A stretch of 64,000 nt of DNA from Bacteroidales bacterium (lineage in GTDB: Bacteria; Bacteroidota; Bacteroidia; Bacteroidales; UBA4417). Shown one piece after another: positions 36,779-46,560 of the stretch. Each line of letters opens with the position of its first letter. Position 1 is the first letter of the stretch. The stretch lies in NCBI GenBank assembly GCA_016707705.1, contig JADJHD010000015.1, positions 1 through 64,000 of the forward strand, in the 5' to 3' direction. The notes under the pieces are model-generated. The model searched no databases. It saw only the letters and a program-made list of their open reading frames with translations, and had not been told where the DNA came from. Both the position numbers and the translations under genes were made by a program.

Positions 36779-38317
36779 TTATTTTTTGATTTCGGACAGG
36801 AATGATCTCCAATCCTCCAGTTTTTTCTTTTTCAATACTCTTGGGAACTTATACTGTCCCCCAATTTTACCTTGCTTCTTCATCCAGTCATAGAAAACCT
36901 GAGAAGGTAATTGTTCAACAATTACGTCCCTGATAGCATGCAAGCGCTCTGTCCGGTAATCATCATTCAAAAGCTTCAGGTTTTCATCTATTTTCTGACT
37001 TGCAAGTTCAATATCAAAAGGCTCATCAACTCCAAGATACCATCGATGGGCGAACATATTATCGGATTCTTCACCGGCAACTGCAAACTCCCTGACCGAG
37101 ATATTCATCTGGTGTTCGAGCATTTCAATTGCGCGGTTCATGTTCTCCTGCGACAGATGTTCTCCGCAGATGCTAAGATAGTGTTTGGTCCTTCCTGTAA
37201 TAACTATTTCTGCAAGAGATTTTGACGTGAATCTTACAGTATCACCAATCAGATATCTCCATGCCCCTGCACAGCTTGAAAGCAGAAGGGCATAATCTTT
37301 ACCTTCTTCTACCTGCTGAATCGTTAAAGCGTTAGCATTCGGTTTCAGATTGCCGTCCTCATCAAAGTTTTCAGAGGTGAAAGGTACAAATTCAAAGAAT
37401 ATTCCATTATCAAGGACCAACTGCATCGAGCTGGTATCAGGCCGGTTTTGATAGGCAATGAAGCCTTCCGAAGCCAGATAGGTTTCCATATAGGTGAGCG
37501 GTTTGGCTAGCAGCTTTTCAAAACCCTTGGCATAAGGTGCGAAGGAAACTCCACCGTGAACGTAAACTGACAGATTTGGCCAGATATCGTGGATAGTATT
37601 CAGGTTATAAGTTTCAATTATTCGTTCCATCAGAATCTGCAGCCAGGCAGGAACACCACAGATAACACCAATATCCCATTCCGGAGCCCTTTTTACAATT
37701 TCCTCTAGTTTGGTAGTCCAGTTGCGTTCCTTTGAGATCCTCTTGCCTGGTTTGTAGAAATGCTGAAACCAGAATGGAAGATTACCGGCAGTGATTCCCG
37801 ACAAATCTCCTTCATAATAGGTCCCGTTGAATTCAAGTTGTGTGCTTCCACCCAGCATCAGAATTCCCTTTTCGAAGAATTCCTTTGGGAAATCGTACTT
37901 GGAGAGGGTGAGCAACTGCATTACACTGGTCTTCTTTATCGCACTCAGCATATCTTCCGTAACCGGGATGTACTTGCTTGACGCCTCAGAAGTACCTGAA
38001 CTCAGTGCAAAGTATTTTACCTGTCCGGGCCAGCAGACAAATGATTCTCCATTTAGGGTGCGATACCACCATTTACGGTGGATAGTTGTATAGTCGGATA
38101 AGGGAACTTGTTTTTGAAATGCTTTGACAGGATCGCGATGTTTTAGCACCTCCTGAAATCCATAGGCTTCTCCGAAAGAGGTGACCTGTGATTTCCTGAG
38201 GAGTTTGCGCAATGTTCTTACCTGTGCTCTATATGGATTTTGTGACTTAAGGCTTTCAATGGGAATTTTACTACGTAGTTCAATCGCACTTTTAATGATG
38301 GATCCAAGAATAGGCAT
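36779..38317 (-). CDS. GH3 auxin-responsive-promoter family acyl-adenylating enzyme
   Basis: 512 residues, full length. It belongs to the GH3 branch of the ANL adenylating superfamily. Visible blocks: YFALSSGTSEASSKYIPVTEDML (P-loop-like Ser/Thr/Gly motif about residues 95-115), GVPAWLQILMERI, YVHGGVSFAPY, YMETYLASEGFIAYQ and WRYLIGDTVRFT with downstream ITGRTKHYLSICGEHLS. Plant GH3 enzymes adenylate acyl acids and join them to amino acids. The bacterial homologues have no established substrate. It is first gene of a two-gene unit with a LysE exporter. Cytosolic. Confidence 0.92.
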   Translation of the reverse strand: MPILGSIIKSAIELRSKIPIESLKSQNPYRAQVRTLRKLLRKSQVTSFGEAYGFQEVLKHRDPVKAFQKQVPLSDYTTIHRKWWYRTLNGESFVCWPGQVKYFALSSGTSEASSKYIPVTEDMLSAIKKTSVMQLLTLSKYDFPKEFFEKGILMLGGSTQLEFNGTYYEGDLSGITAGNLPFWFQHFYKPGKRISKERNWTTKLEEIVKRAPEWDIGVICGVPAWLQILMERIIETYNLNTIHDIWPNLSVYVHGGVSFAPYAKGFEKLLAKPLTYMETYLASEGFIAYQNRPDTSSMQLVLDNGIFFEFVPFTSENFDEDGNLKPNANALTIQQVEEGKDYALLLSSCAGAWRYLIGDTVRFTSKSLAEIVITGRTKHYLSICGEHLSQENMNRAIEMLEHQMNISVREFAVAGEESDNMFAHRWYLGVDEPFDIELASQKIDENLKLLNDDYRTERLHAIRDVIVEQLPSQVFYDWMKKQGKIGGQYKFPRVLKKKKLEDWRSFLSEIKK

Positions 38318-38518
38318 AAGTTACCCGATTTTTATGAATTATGAGGGGCTAAATTAATTAAAAAAAATAATATTCTGCCTTGATACCCTTCTCTCAGAGG
38401 CTATCATCCCAATATAAATCGTTAAAAAATACAAAATGGAAATCTTTAGTTTCCTGATTTGGTATCGACAATTCATGAAGTCGTTAATATGGAAGATAAA
38501 TTTCTTTGCTGCAGAATG

Positions 38519-39661
38519 CTAATCCTGCGAATCATCATCCCTGAAAAGTGCTGAAGCTATACCATCAGCCCTGAATTTCCCCTTTTGAGTGAGTTTCAGA
38601 TTATCATGTTCAATATTCAGCAATCCTTTCCCTGCAAACGGATTGGCTTCAGAGATTAATTGAGTTTCCCAATTTGCCGGGAAAGACTGGCGGATAGTTT
38701 TCAAGTCACAGCCCCACATGGTTCGAAGTGAGGTCATGATGTATTCATTGAATTGCTGAGTCAGTGTTAGGATTTCCTTTTCAAAGGGTATTTCACCCTT
38801 CTGCAAACCGGAAATATACTGTCCCAGGTTTGAAACATTCCATTGCCTTGACTCTCCATTGTAGGAGTGCGCCGAAGGACCGATTCCCAGATAATGCACA
38901 CCTTTCCAATAGGAGGTATTATGCCTGGAAAAGCAATCCGGTTTGCTGAAATTGGAGATCTCATAGTGAAGATATCCCGCTGATTCCATGAATCGGGAGA
39001 GAATCTCAAAATGCTCAGACTGTAGTGTATCCTCCACCTTGGGAGCCTGTCCTTTCCTGATTTGAACAGCAAGGGGTGTTTTCTCCTCAACGGTAAGCGC
39101 ATAAGCTGATAAATGGGGGATATCCAGTTCGAGGAATAGCTCCAGATTGCGTTGCCATTTGGAAGATGTAAGTCCGGGAATGCCATAGATAAGGTCGAGG
39201 CTCAGATTATGGTAACCGGAATCCTTTACCCGCTGAATGCATTTGTAACCGTCATTCCCGGAATGCGATCTGTTCAGGAAAATCAGGTCCTCATCATGAA
39301 ACGACTGAATCCCAATGCTCATCCTGTTGACCGGGGTTATTTTCAATTCAAGCAGCTTTTCTGGTGTCAGATCATCGGGGTTTGCTTCCAGGGTAATTTC
39401 AGCTCCGGATTCAATTCCGTATAGCTTATCAATCTGTTCAATAATGCTGAGAATCTCTTTTCCTGTGAGCAGAGATGGTGTTCCTCCCCCGAAATAAATT
39501 GTCCCTATGCCTGAGCCTTTCAGGTAATCCTTCTGAATCTCCAGTTCCTTCAGCAATGCCGGCACCAATTCTTCCCTGTATTTCCCCGTAGCCAGCGAAA
39601 AGAAGTTACAATAACTGCATTTCTGCCTGCAGTAGGGAATGTGGATGTAGATTCCTGACAA
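38519..39661 (-). CDS. hemW: Radical SAM heme chaperone HemW (HemN-like)
   Basis: 380 residues. The radical SAM cluster motif is IPYCRQKCSYCNFFS (CxxxCxxC at about residues 10-17) and the SAM-binding GGGTPSLL follows. EITLEANPDDLT, GIQSFHDEDLIFLNRSH and LDLIYGIPGL are typical, and a HemN C-terminal domain (YEISNFSKPDCFSRHNTSYW) ends it. HemW inserts heme into respiratory enzymes and is not the coproporphyrinogen oxidase itself; the extra N-terminal segment of HemN is absent. The next gene upstream is 215 bp away behind repeats. Confidence 0.94.
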   Translation of the reverse strand: MSGIYIHIPYCRQKCSYCNFFSLATGKYREELVPALLKELEIQKDYLKGSGIGTIYFGGGTPSLLTGKEILSIIEQIDKLYGIESGAEITLEANPDDLTPEKLLELKITPVNRMSIGIQSFHDEDLIFLNRSHSGNDGYKCIQRVKDSGYHNLSLDLIYGIPGLTSSKWQRNLELFLELDIPHLSAYALTVEEKTPLAVQIRKGQAPKVEDTLQSEHFEILSRFMESAGYLHYEISNFSKPDCFSRHNTSYWKGVHYLGIGPSAHSYNGESRQWNVSNLGQYISGLQKGEIPFEKEILTLTQQFNEYIMTSLRTMWGCDLKTIRQSFPANWETQLISEANPFAGKGLLNIEHDNLKLTQKGKFRADGIASALFRDDDSQD

Positions 39662-39753
39662 GGTTGGGTTTGGGGTTCTTGGTTTCTGTTGGGTAAAATT
39701 GTGCCCGATGGAGTTGTTGGTTGTTAGTTGTTAGTGGGATTGTACCTTGATCC

Positions 39754-39781
39754 AAAACACTTCGACAAGCTCAGTGTGACA
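39754..39781 (-). repeat. 28-bp dispersed repeat, copy B (inverted relative to copy A)
   Basis: Reads AAAACACTTCGACAAGCTCA followed by GTGTGACA on the plus strand. Its reverse complement differs from 34081-34108 at one base. Confidence 0.8.
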
Positions 39782-39804
39782 GCTTCGTTCAAGATTCAAA
39801 CACA

Positions 39805-39846
39805 TCCGCCAGCCAGCGAACTCCGCTTCGCTTCGCATCTCCATCC
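39805..39846. repeat. Short dispersed repeat with GCGAAGCGAAG core
   Basis: TCCGCCAGCCAGCGAACTCC runs into GCTTCGCTTCGCATCTCCATCC. The reverse-complemented core (GATGCGAAGCGAAG) matches 61175-61192 and 61263-61282 in outline, and TCCGCCAGC matches half of the palindrome at 17847-17862. Confidence 0.55.
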
Positions 39847-39876
39847 ATTCATTCTCAAATTACCGAATTCTCAAAT

Positions 39877-41414
39877 TCATTTTTCTTTTTTGAGTACGAT
39901 CCTAAACGTCGTTCCTTTTCCCACTGTGGAACTCTTTACGAAAATCTTACCATTGTGATATTCGCGGATGATCCTTTTTGAGAGGGAGAGACCCAGTCCC
40001 CAGCCACGCTGCTTGCTTGAATAGCCGGGATTGAAGATGGTCTTGAACATATTTCTCGGAATGCCTTTGCCGCTATCAGATACATCAATATAAACATGAT
40101 GCTCATCCTCCAGGATATCAATGGTGATAGAACCTGATCTGGTCATAGCATCCACCGCATTTTTGACCAGATTCTCAATGACCCAGTCGAATAGCTGGTA
40201 ATTAAGGGGAACCTCGATGGGCTGAGCAGAGGAACATTTACAGCAAACTGAATTTTCTGGGAGGTGCGGGTTTTGAGATATTCAACTGACTGATTGATTA
40301 GTGCAACAATATCTTCAGGCTTCAGGACAGGTGTGGACCCAATCTTCGAGAAGCGGTCAGTGATAGTTTTAAGGCGGTTAACATCCTTGTGGAGTTCAAC
40401 TATGGTGTCTTCATCAATTCCCTTTGATTCAAGGTAATCAACCCAGGCCATCATCGATGACAATGGTGTGCCCAGCTGGTGGGCAGTCTCCTTGGCAAGT
40501 CCTACCCATACCTGGTTCTGCTCTGAACGGCGTGAAGTGCTGAATATCAGATAAGCTATCAGAAGGAAGATGCCAATGATAGCAAACTGAATATAGGGGA
40601 AGTATCTTAGTTGTGTAAGTACATAGGAATCCTTGTAGAAGATGTAGTTTTTTCCCCTGTCAGCCAGATCTATGGCAATGGGCTCATTCTGTGAAGTCAT
40701 TTCTCCGATAAGGTGCTGCAGGTAGGCAGAATCCTTTAGCCTAACAGTATCAACATGACCGGAGTTTATAACCTGACTGCGTGTACTATCAGTAATCACC
40801 ACAGGAACAGAAGCGGAATTATTTACGATTTCACTGAAAAATGAATTTACAAGGTTATTCAGAACAAGCTGCACTTCGGTAAACAACTTTGAGTCCTTGT
40901 AATAGATATAATTCATGTTTCCATGATAGTAATTGATCTTGATGGGAGGATAAACGGAGAATTCCTTCAGGAGTGCCCTGTTCATCGTTTTAATGGTATC
41001 CGGATCAAAGTCGGTGTTCCTGGCTGAGTTTATGACTCCCTTGTTATCGGTAAGAATAACCGGGATTGAGGTGTTTTTATTAATGATATCAGTATAGAAG
41101 GAGATATCCTCATCCTGCGAATTGGCAAACCTCTTCACTGCTTCAGCGTATATTTCAACACGTTTGCGTTCCTCATCCTGAATTTGTCCGAAGAACTCCC
41201 TTGTTGAATTTACCAGCTCAGCCCTGTGCTGAATGGCATTCGCCCAGGTTTTGATCTTGGTGCGCTCATCCTGGGCAATTTTATGGACAAGTATATTGGA
41301 ATACCAAAGCGAGACACTGATAATTACCAATGCAATCAGCAGCAGAAGACCTTTAAAGAGCCTTTTCTGCCGGTAAATTGTAAACTTGTCTAAGGAGCGG
41401 ATTTGCATTCCCAT
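39877..41414 (-). CDS. Membrane sensor histidine kinase, frameshifted
   Basis: About 513 residues after joining two frames at about 40229, where one T must be added to a TT pair to continue FAVNVP-SAQPIEVPLNYQLFDWVIENLVKNAVDAM. Two TM helices (about residues 20-42 and 297-317) bracket a periplasmic sensor of about 250 residues. The phosphorylation box is atypical: KETAHQLGTPLSSMMAWVDYL, with HQLGTP in place of HELRTP. The ATPase domain has the N box NLVKNAVDA, DSGKGIP and RGWGLGLSLSKRI. No HAMP is clear. No response regulator is adjacent; the AsmA gene lies upstream on the same strand. Confidence 0.85.
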
Positions 41415-41539
41415 ACCCTGCTTTTCTGTTCTAGCCTAAACTGTTGCAAACAAATGTCGTAAATTTTCCACAATACCCATCCAATATCCAATTACCCCTG
41501 TCTCATCTCAAACTTTCTTTCATAATTCTTGTTCCCGGA

Positions 41540-44107
41540 CTATTTTTTATCATCGTCCCACTCGATAACGAACTTTCCTTCTTCCTGTTGCTTCTGGATA
41601 GCCTTTTCTTTTGAGTTTTGATTCAGGCGAAGACTATCCTGGGTTTGACGGCCAAATTCCTTTTTAAATGCTGCCTTCAATTCAGCCTTTTGGGTTTTCA
41701 GTTCGCTCGACAATTTATCCCGCATGGCCTTCCGGTCGTATTGGAATTCAGGATTGTCGACGGTTCCGGTCATGGAAACATAAACCATAGAGCGGCCACG
41801 GTTGTCTTCTTCCTCAGGACCAAATTCCGACTGCTTGCTGAAAGTCGGATTCTTCTTTCTGAATTTGGCTGCCAGCAGATCAGCAAGTGCCAGACTGAAA
41901 TGATAGTCAATTTCATTGTCGAAGGTATGTGTCCCCATCAGCGAAAGGTCAATGGCGCTCGATTTGATCATCATGTTTGGAATGTAGATGATGCGGTTGG
42001 CAATATCAATCTGGTTCTGCAGGGTTTCGAAGCGGATATCTGCAAGGTCTTCCACCCTGAGGAATTTCGAAAGTCCCTTCATGGGTTCGTAATTCACGAG
42101 TCGCCCGTTTTCAATGCGGATATCAGCATGAGCTTTTACGGTTTGAAGATCGATATCCAGATTGGGATACATGGTTGAAGCGTAGATAACATCTGCTGTG
42201 ATTGCTCCGTCAAGGTTTTCAGAGGTAAGATCGGTGGTCCCGAAATTACCGAATTCGGCAAAAAGGCTTTTAACATTCACCTTGCTGAGATTAGCCTTGC
42301 ACTGAATTAAAGAATAGCCGGGATTGGATGCGTTAATGGATGCTTGTCCGCTAACTACTCCCTTCATCGATTGCATCAGGATATGATTGGCAAAAAGCAT
42401 GCGGTTGCTCAGTTTCAGGTCAGCGCTGATGCTTGCTGCCGAGAATTTGCGGAAGCTGAAATTTTTCATCTGGATTTTCAGACTGGGGATATTGATATCC
42501 GAAGGCAGCTGAAAGGAGTAATCCCCGCTGCCACTGCTGCTTTCCGATAATTCATCCCAGTCGGTGCGACTACTGCTCAGAGTTCCGGTGATTTCCAGTT
42601 TTTGTCCGGGAACCAGAAAATAGGCCATCAGGTTGTTCACATTACCCTTAACTCCAAAGTCGCTCTTCCCATATTTTAATCCTGCAGTATTGATCTGCAA
42701 TCTGTTGTTCATAAAGCCAAAGCTTCCATTTACAGCGGTTACCGGAAGATGAAAGCCTTTCAATCCCAGTTCTCCATTCGAAATTGTGGCCTTTCCCTTG
42801 ATAACACTTCGATTCAGCTCTTCTACCGTTGGTTTCTTAAGATCGGCCAGCTTGCCGTCGAAACTGCCTTCGAGCAGCATTCGCCCTGCCAGTGAATTGA
42901 CCGTATCCAGTTTTATTAATTCATGAACATCCGAAAGATCGAGATCAGCTTTAAGAATTGCAGTTAAATGCGTAGAAGAAAGTCCGTTCAGCTGAATCCG
43001 CCCTTCCACAAAACCATTTTTCAGCTTTGCCTTTATTTTCGAGAAATCCAGGTATTCGGCATTATTCATTCCATTGAGCGAATAGCTTGCCGTAAGTTCA
43101 ACTGCTTCAAGTGAAACGGATGAACCTGAACGACCTATTGTGCCATCTTTCAGGTTAAGTATGGCCTTTACAGAAGGGGTTTTACCCGTTGCATAGCTTC
43201 CGCTGATCTTCACAGAAAGATTTGATTCTCCTTCAAACTTGTAATCCGACAACTGCTTTCTGTAGGTTTCAGGAATGGCTGAAATCAAATCCTGAAGGTC
43301 TGCTGAAGGAGTTGAAACCGTGAGATCGAGGTCCTGCTTTTCAGTGCTGTTGGTTATCCATCCTGCTGTTGAAAGCTTGAGGTCGTTGAGTGCCAGTTCG
43401 CCTCTTTCAAAAGTATATTTATCCTGTTTGGTATCCACCTGCAATACCATATCTATCGCTGCACTGCGGTTGCTTACATAGCTGATGTTTTCCTGGGAAT
43501 ATTGCTCCAGAAGAATGTCGCCCTTAGTTGCCAGACTGAAGATAGCATCTGCAAAATGGCCTTTCATTCCGGCATCTTTTACCAAAATTCTCAAGTCCTG
43601 CCGGCTTCCTTCATCCTTGTAGGTAAATCTGGTATTCTGAATGACTATCTTCTGAAGATCAATGCTGAATTCCTTGCTCCCGTCTGATTTCGTTTCTTTC
43701 CAGAAGTGGTAGTTATCAGTGCCGTCAGCATAGATTCTCATGTTGAATTTGGCATCCTTTACCAGAACATTGGTGACTGTGAATTTATCACGCAACAGGT
43801 CCAGCAATCCGAATCGCAGGGCAATAGTGCCGGCTTTCATAAGTATGCCTTTATTGGAGCGGGGTACGGCCTCCTTCAGGGTAACACCGCTAAAGCGCAT
43901 GGAAGCGTAAGGAAAATCCCTGAACAGGGATAATTTAACCTGCTGAACACTTACCTCAGTTACCAGTTGCTTATTGAGCTCACGAATGAAGATCTCCTGA
44001 AGTTTTTTGTTCAGGAAATGTTCCATAAGCAGTCCTGCCAGTCCTATAAATCCAAGGAACAGCAATAAATACAAAAGGATTCTTGTTATCTTTTTCCTTC
44101 TTGTCAT
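41540..44107 (-). CDS. AsmA-family outer-membrane biogenesis protein
   Basis: About 855 residues from the ATG at 44107. The ORF runs to 44122, but a -7 box at 44120-44127 overlaps that start. A short basic N-terminus and one TM helix (ILLYLLLFLGFIGLAGLLM) lead into a long beta-strand-rich periplasmic body, with the AsmA motif VSVQQVKLSLFRDFPYASMRFSGVTL near residues 45-70 and a C-terminal AsmA_2-like region (GRLVNYEPMKGLSKFLRVEDLADIRFETLQ, FDNEIDYHFSLALADLL). The last 40 residues are highly charged and helical. AsmA-like proteins are bridge-like lipid-transfer proteins between inner and outer membrane; that role here is inference. Confidence 0.88.
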   Translation of the reverse strand: MTRRKKITRILLYLLLFLGFIGLAGLLMEHFLNKKLQEIFIRELNKQLVTEVSVQQVKLSLFRDFPYASMRFSGVTLKEAVPRSNKGILMKAGTIALRFGLLDLLRDKFTVTNVLVKDAKFNMRIYADGTDNYHFWKETKSDGSKEFSIDLQKIVIQNTRFTYKDEGSRQDLRILVKDAGMKGHFADAIFSLATKGDILLEQYSQENISYVSNRSAAIDMVLQVDTKQDKYTFERGELALNDLKLSTAGWITNSTEKQDLDLTVSTPSADLQDLISAIPETYRKQLSDYKFEGESNLSVKISGSYATGKTPSVKAILNLKDGTIGRSGSSVSLEAVELTASYSLNGMNNAEYLDFSKIKAKLKNGFVEGRIQLNGLSSTHLTAILKADLDLSDVHELIKLDTVNSLAGRMLLEGSFDGKLADLKKPTVEELNRSVIKGKATISNGELGLKGFHLPVTAVNGSFGFMNNRLQINTAGLKYGKSDFGVKGNVNNLMAYFLVPGQKLEITGTLSSSRTDWDELSESSSGSGDYSFQLPSDINIPSLKIQMKNFSFRKFSAASISADLKLSNRMLFANHILMQSMKGVVSGQASINASNPGYSLIQCKANLSKVNVKSLFAEFGNFGTTDLTSENLDGAITADVIYASTMYPNLDIDLQTVKAHADIRIENGRLVNYEPMKGLSKFLRVEDLADIRFETLQNQIDIANRIIYIPNMMIKSSAIDLSLMGTHTFDNEIDYHFSLALADLLAAKFRKKNPTFSKQSEFGPEEEDNRGRSMVYVSMTGTVDNPEFQYDRKAMRDKLSSELKTQKAELKAAFKKEFGRQTQDSLRLNQNSKEKAIQKQQEEGKFVIEWDDDKK

Positions 44108-44119
44108 GGTGCAATAACG

Positions 44120-44127
44120 CAAAGTTA
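44120..44127 (-). promoter_or_regulatory. -7 box for the AsmA gene
   Basis: CAAAGTTA on the plus strand (TAACTTTG on the minus strand), a perfect match 13 nt before the ATG at 44107. It sets the start to 44107 rather than 44122. Confidence 0.5.
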
Positions 44128-44458
44128 AGGTAAACTGATATTTGCGATATCGAATAAAAGGTATGTTACCAACAGTGGACTGTTATATTCTGAATCTGCT
44201 TCAAAGTGTTGTCAGATATGGCGTAGACAAGTTGTGGAATAGGATCTCCTAAATTTTCAGGAAGCAAAATTGAAAAGCCTTTTGCCGGATAAAGATGAGC
44301 TTTTACAGATGATAAAAACAAAGCTGTCGATTTGAGGTTATAATTAATTGATGTTAAGTGGTATTCGAGTAATTTTACTACTGTAAATCCGAATTTCCGA
44401 ATCCATATTGATTCAAAAACTGAGCATTTCCAATTGTTAATCATTTAAAAAATTACCT
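44128..44458. other. Intergenic region, 331 bp, divergent promoters
   Basis: AT-rich spacer between AsmA (minus) and the S9 peptidase (plus). A 92-codon minus-strand ORF in it has no recognisable features and runs through promoter space. No repeats or strong hairpins seen. Confidence 0.4.
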
Positions 44459-46390
44459 ATGAAAAGAAACATCCTATGGTATTCTTTGCTGATATTTGTC
44501 GTCATGACTACAGCAAACGGATGCAAGAAAAAGGAAGTTACTCCTGCAAAACAATATGCAGTTGAGGATTTCTTCAGGAACCCTGAAAAATCTGGTTTCG
44601 AACTATCTCCTGATGGCAAATTCTTTGCCTACATGGCTCCCTACATGCACAGGATGAACATTTTTGTCCAGGAAATCGGAAAGGATTCAGCCACAAGGCT
44701 TACTTCCGACACTGCACGTGATATAGCAGGATTCTTCTGGGGAAACAACAGCCGCATCCTTTATTTGAAGGATACTGGTGGCGATGAGAACTTTAAGCTA
44801 TTCGGAGTAAATGTTGATGGAACCAACCTGAAAGGTCTGACAGATTTTGATAAGGTTCGTACCGAAATTATTGATGACCTTCCCGAAATTGATGAGTTTG
44901 TTATTGTCGGACTGAACAAGCGCAATCCTCAGGTTTTTGATCCATACCGCCTGGATATCAATACCGGTGAACTGACCATGCTTGCTGAAAATCCGGGTAA
45001 TATCCAGTCGTGGATGACCGACCATGAAGGAAAACTCAGACTTGCAACAGCAATTGTGGATGGTGTAAATTCTGCACTGCTTTACAGGGAAAATGAAACT
45101 GACGAGTTCAAGACTGTCCTAACCACCAATTTCAAGGAATCTCTTTCTCCTCAGTTCTTTACATTCGATAACAAGAATATCTATGCCTCATCTAACTTGA
45201 GTCGCGACAAATCAGCAATTGTTGAGTTTGATCCGCGCACAGGCAAGGAAGTGAAAGTCCTGTATGAGAACAAGGATTATGATGTTGACGGACTTTACTT
45301 TTCAAAGGCAAGAAAAGTGCTGACAGCTGCAAGGTACACCTCATGGAAGAGGGAACGCTATTTCTTCGACAAGGATTTCGAATCCATGGTTGATAATCTC
45401 AAGAAGCAACTTGGAGATATTGATTTCGGCTTCGTTTCAAACAACAAGGCTGAGGATAAGTACATTGTTTATTCATTCAGCGACAAATCACTGGGTACAT
45501 ATTACATCTACGATAAACCCAATAACAAGCTGGATAAGATAATTGATGTAGGTCCTTGGCTTGATGAAAAAGAACTTGCCAGCCAGGTTCCTGTTGAGTA
45601 CAAGAGCCGAGATGGTTTAACCATCAATGGTTACCTGACTCTTCCAAAGGGTTATACAATTGATAATGCTAAGGACCTGCCGGTGATTGTAAATCCTCAT
45701 GGTGGTCCATGGTATCGCGATAGCTGGGGCTTCAATCCTGAAGTGCAGTTCCTTGCAAACAGGGGATATGCTGTATTCCAGATGAACTTCAGGGGATCAA
45801 CAGGATATGGACGCAAATTCTGGGAAGCCTCCTTCAAGGAATGGGGTAAGAAAATGCAGGATGATATTACCGATGGTGTGAACTGGCTGGTTGAAAAGGG
45901 CATTGCCGATAAATCCAGGATTGCCATTTATGGTGGCAGCTATGGCGGATATGCAACTCTTGCCGGTGTAACCTTCACCCCGGATTTGTATGCTGCTGCT
46001 GTTGATTATGTTGGAGTATCAAACCTCTTCACCTTCATGAGCACTATTCCTCCCTACTGGAAACCCATGCTGGACATGATGTATGAAATGGTTGGTGATC
46101 CTGTTAAGGACAGTGTTTTAATGAAGGAAGCATCACCTGTTTTCCATGTGGATAAAATCAAGACTCCTTTGTTTGTTGCTCAGGGTGCCAACGACCCACG
46201 CGTGAACAAGGCTGAATCAGACCAGATGGTGGAAGCCCTCAAGAAAAGAGGCGTTGATGTTCAGTATATGGTGAAGGATAATGAAGGCCATGGTTTCTCA
46301 AATGAGGAAAACCGCTATGACTTCTACCGTGCTATGGAGAAATTCCTTGGCGAACACCTTGCAAAGCCTGCTGAACCTGCAGCCAAATAA
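44459..46390 (+). CDS. S9 family prolyl-oligopeptidase-like peptidase (lipoprotein)
   Basis: 643 residues. A lipobox (TANGC, Cys at residue 22) implies lipid anchoring after export. The first ~370 residues are a beta-propeller (PDGKFFAYMAPY, TSDTARDIAGFFWGNNSRILYLKDTGGDENFKLF). The peptidase domain carries the nucleophile in YGGSYGGYAT (Ser494), the acid in GANDPRVN (Asp579) and His in NEGHGF (His611), with HGGPWYRDSWGF as oxyanion loop. This matches acylaminoacyl- or dipeptidyl-peptidase types that trim short peptides. A terminator closes this single-gene unit. Confidence 0.93.
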   Translation: MKRNILWYSLLIFVVMTTANGCKKKEVTPAKQYAVEDFFRNPEKSGFELSPDGKFFAYMAPYMHRMNIFVQEIGKDSATRLTSDTARDIAGFFWGNNSRILYLKDTGGDENFKLFGVNVDGTNLKGLTDFDKVRTEIIDDLPEIDEFVIVGLNKRNPQVFDPYRLDINTGELTMLAENPGNIQSWMTDHEGKLRLATAIVDGVNSALLYRENETDEFKTVLTTNFKESLSPQFFTFDNKNIYASSNLSRDKSAIVEFDPRTGKEVKVLYENKDYDVDGLYFSKARKVLTAARYTSWKRERYFFDKDFESMVDNLKKQLGDIDFGFVSNNKAEDKYIVYSFSDKSLGTYYIYDKPNNKLDKIIDVGPWLDEKELASQVPVEYKSRDGLTINGYLTLPKGYTIDNAKDLPVIVNPHGGPWYRDSWGFNPEVQFLANRGYAVFQMNFRGSTGYGRKFWEASFKEWGKKMQDDITDGVNWLVEKGIADKSRIAIYGGSYGGYATLAGVTFTPDLYAAAVDYVGVSNLFTFMSTIPPYWKPMLDMMYEMVGDPVKDSVLMKEASPVFHVDKIKTPLFVAQGANDPRVNKAESDQMVEALKKRGVDVQYMVKDNEGHGFSNEENRYDFYRAMEKFLGEHLAKPAEPAAK

Positions 46391-46422
46391 TTTTAAATAA
46401 CCCTGATTCAGGGATGCATCGG

Positions 46423-46458
46423 AAAGCCATCAGTCTTTATAGATTGATGGCTTTTCTG
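46423..46458 (+). terminator. Rho-independent terminator after the S9 peptidase
   Basis: A 14-bp stem (46423-46436 with 46441-46454, one G-T pair), loop TTAT, then TCTGTTTTTCT. It sits 33 nt after the peptidase stop. Confidence 0.85.
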
Positions 46459-46495
46459 TTTTTCTGGCAGAGTATTTCATTTTGCTGTTGAAATG

Positions 46496-46525
46496 TTGCT
46501 GTAATAACGATCAATTGTAAATTTG
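46496..46525 (+). promoter_or_regulatory. Promoter of the GH110 gene (-33 TTG, -7 TAAATTTG)
   Basis: TTG at 46496-46498 and TAAATTTG at 46518-46525 are separated by 19 nt, the spacing of Bacteroidota primary-sigma promoters. The ATG is 36 nt downstream. Confidence 0.6.
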
Positions 46526-46560
46526 AAGCCTGCCAGGACTTTCAGCAGTTCAAGCCGCAA

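Noticed and set aside
44166..44444. 92-codon minus-strand ORF
   Set aside because: No recognisable domain; it occupies a divergent-promoter spacer.
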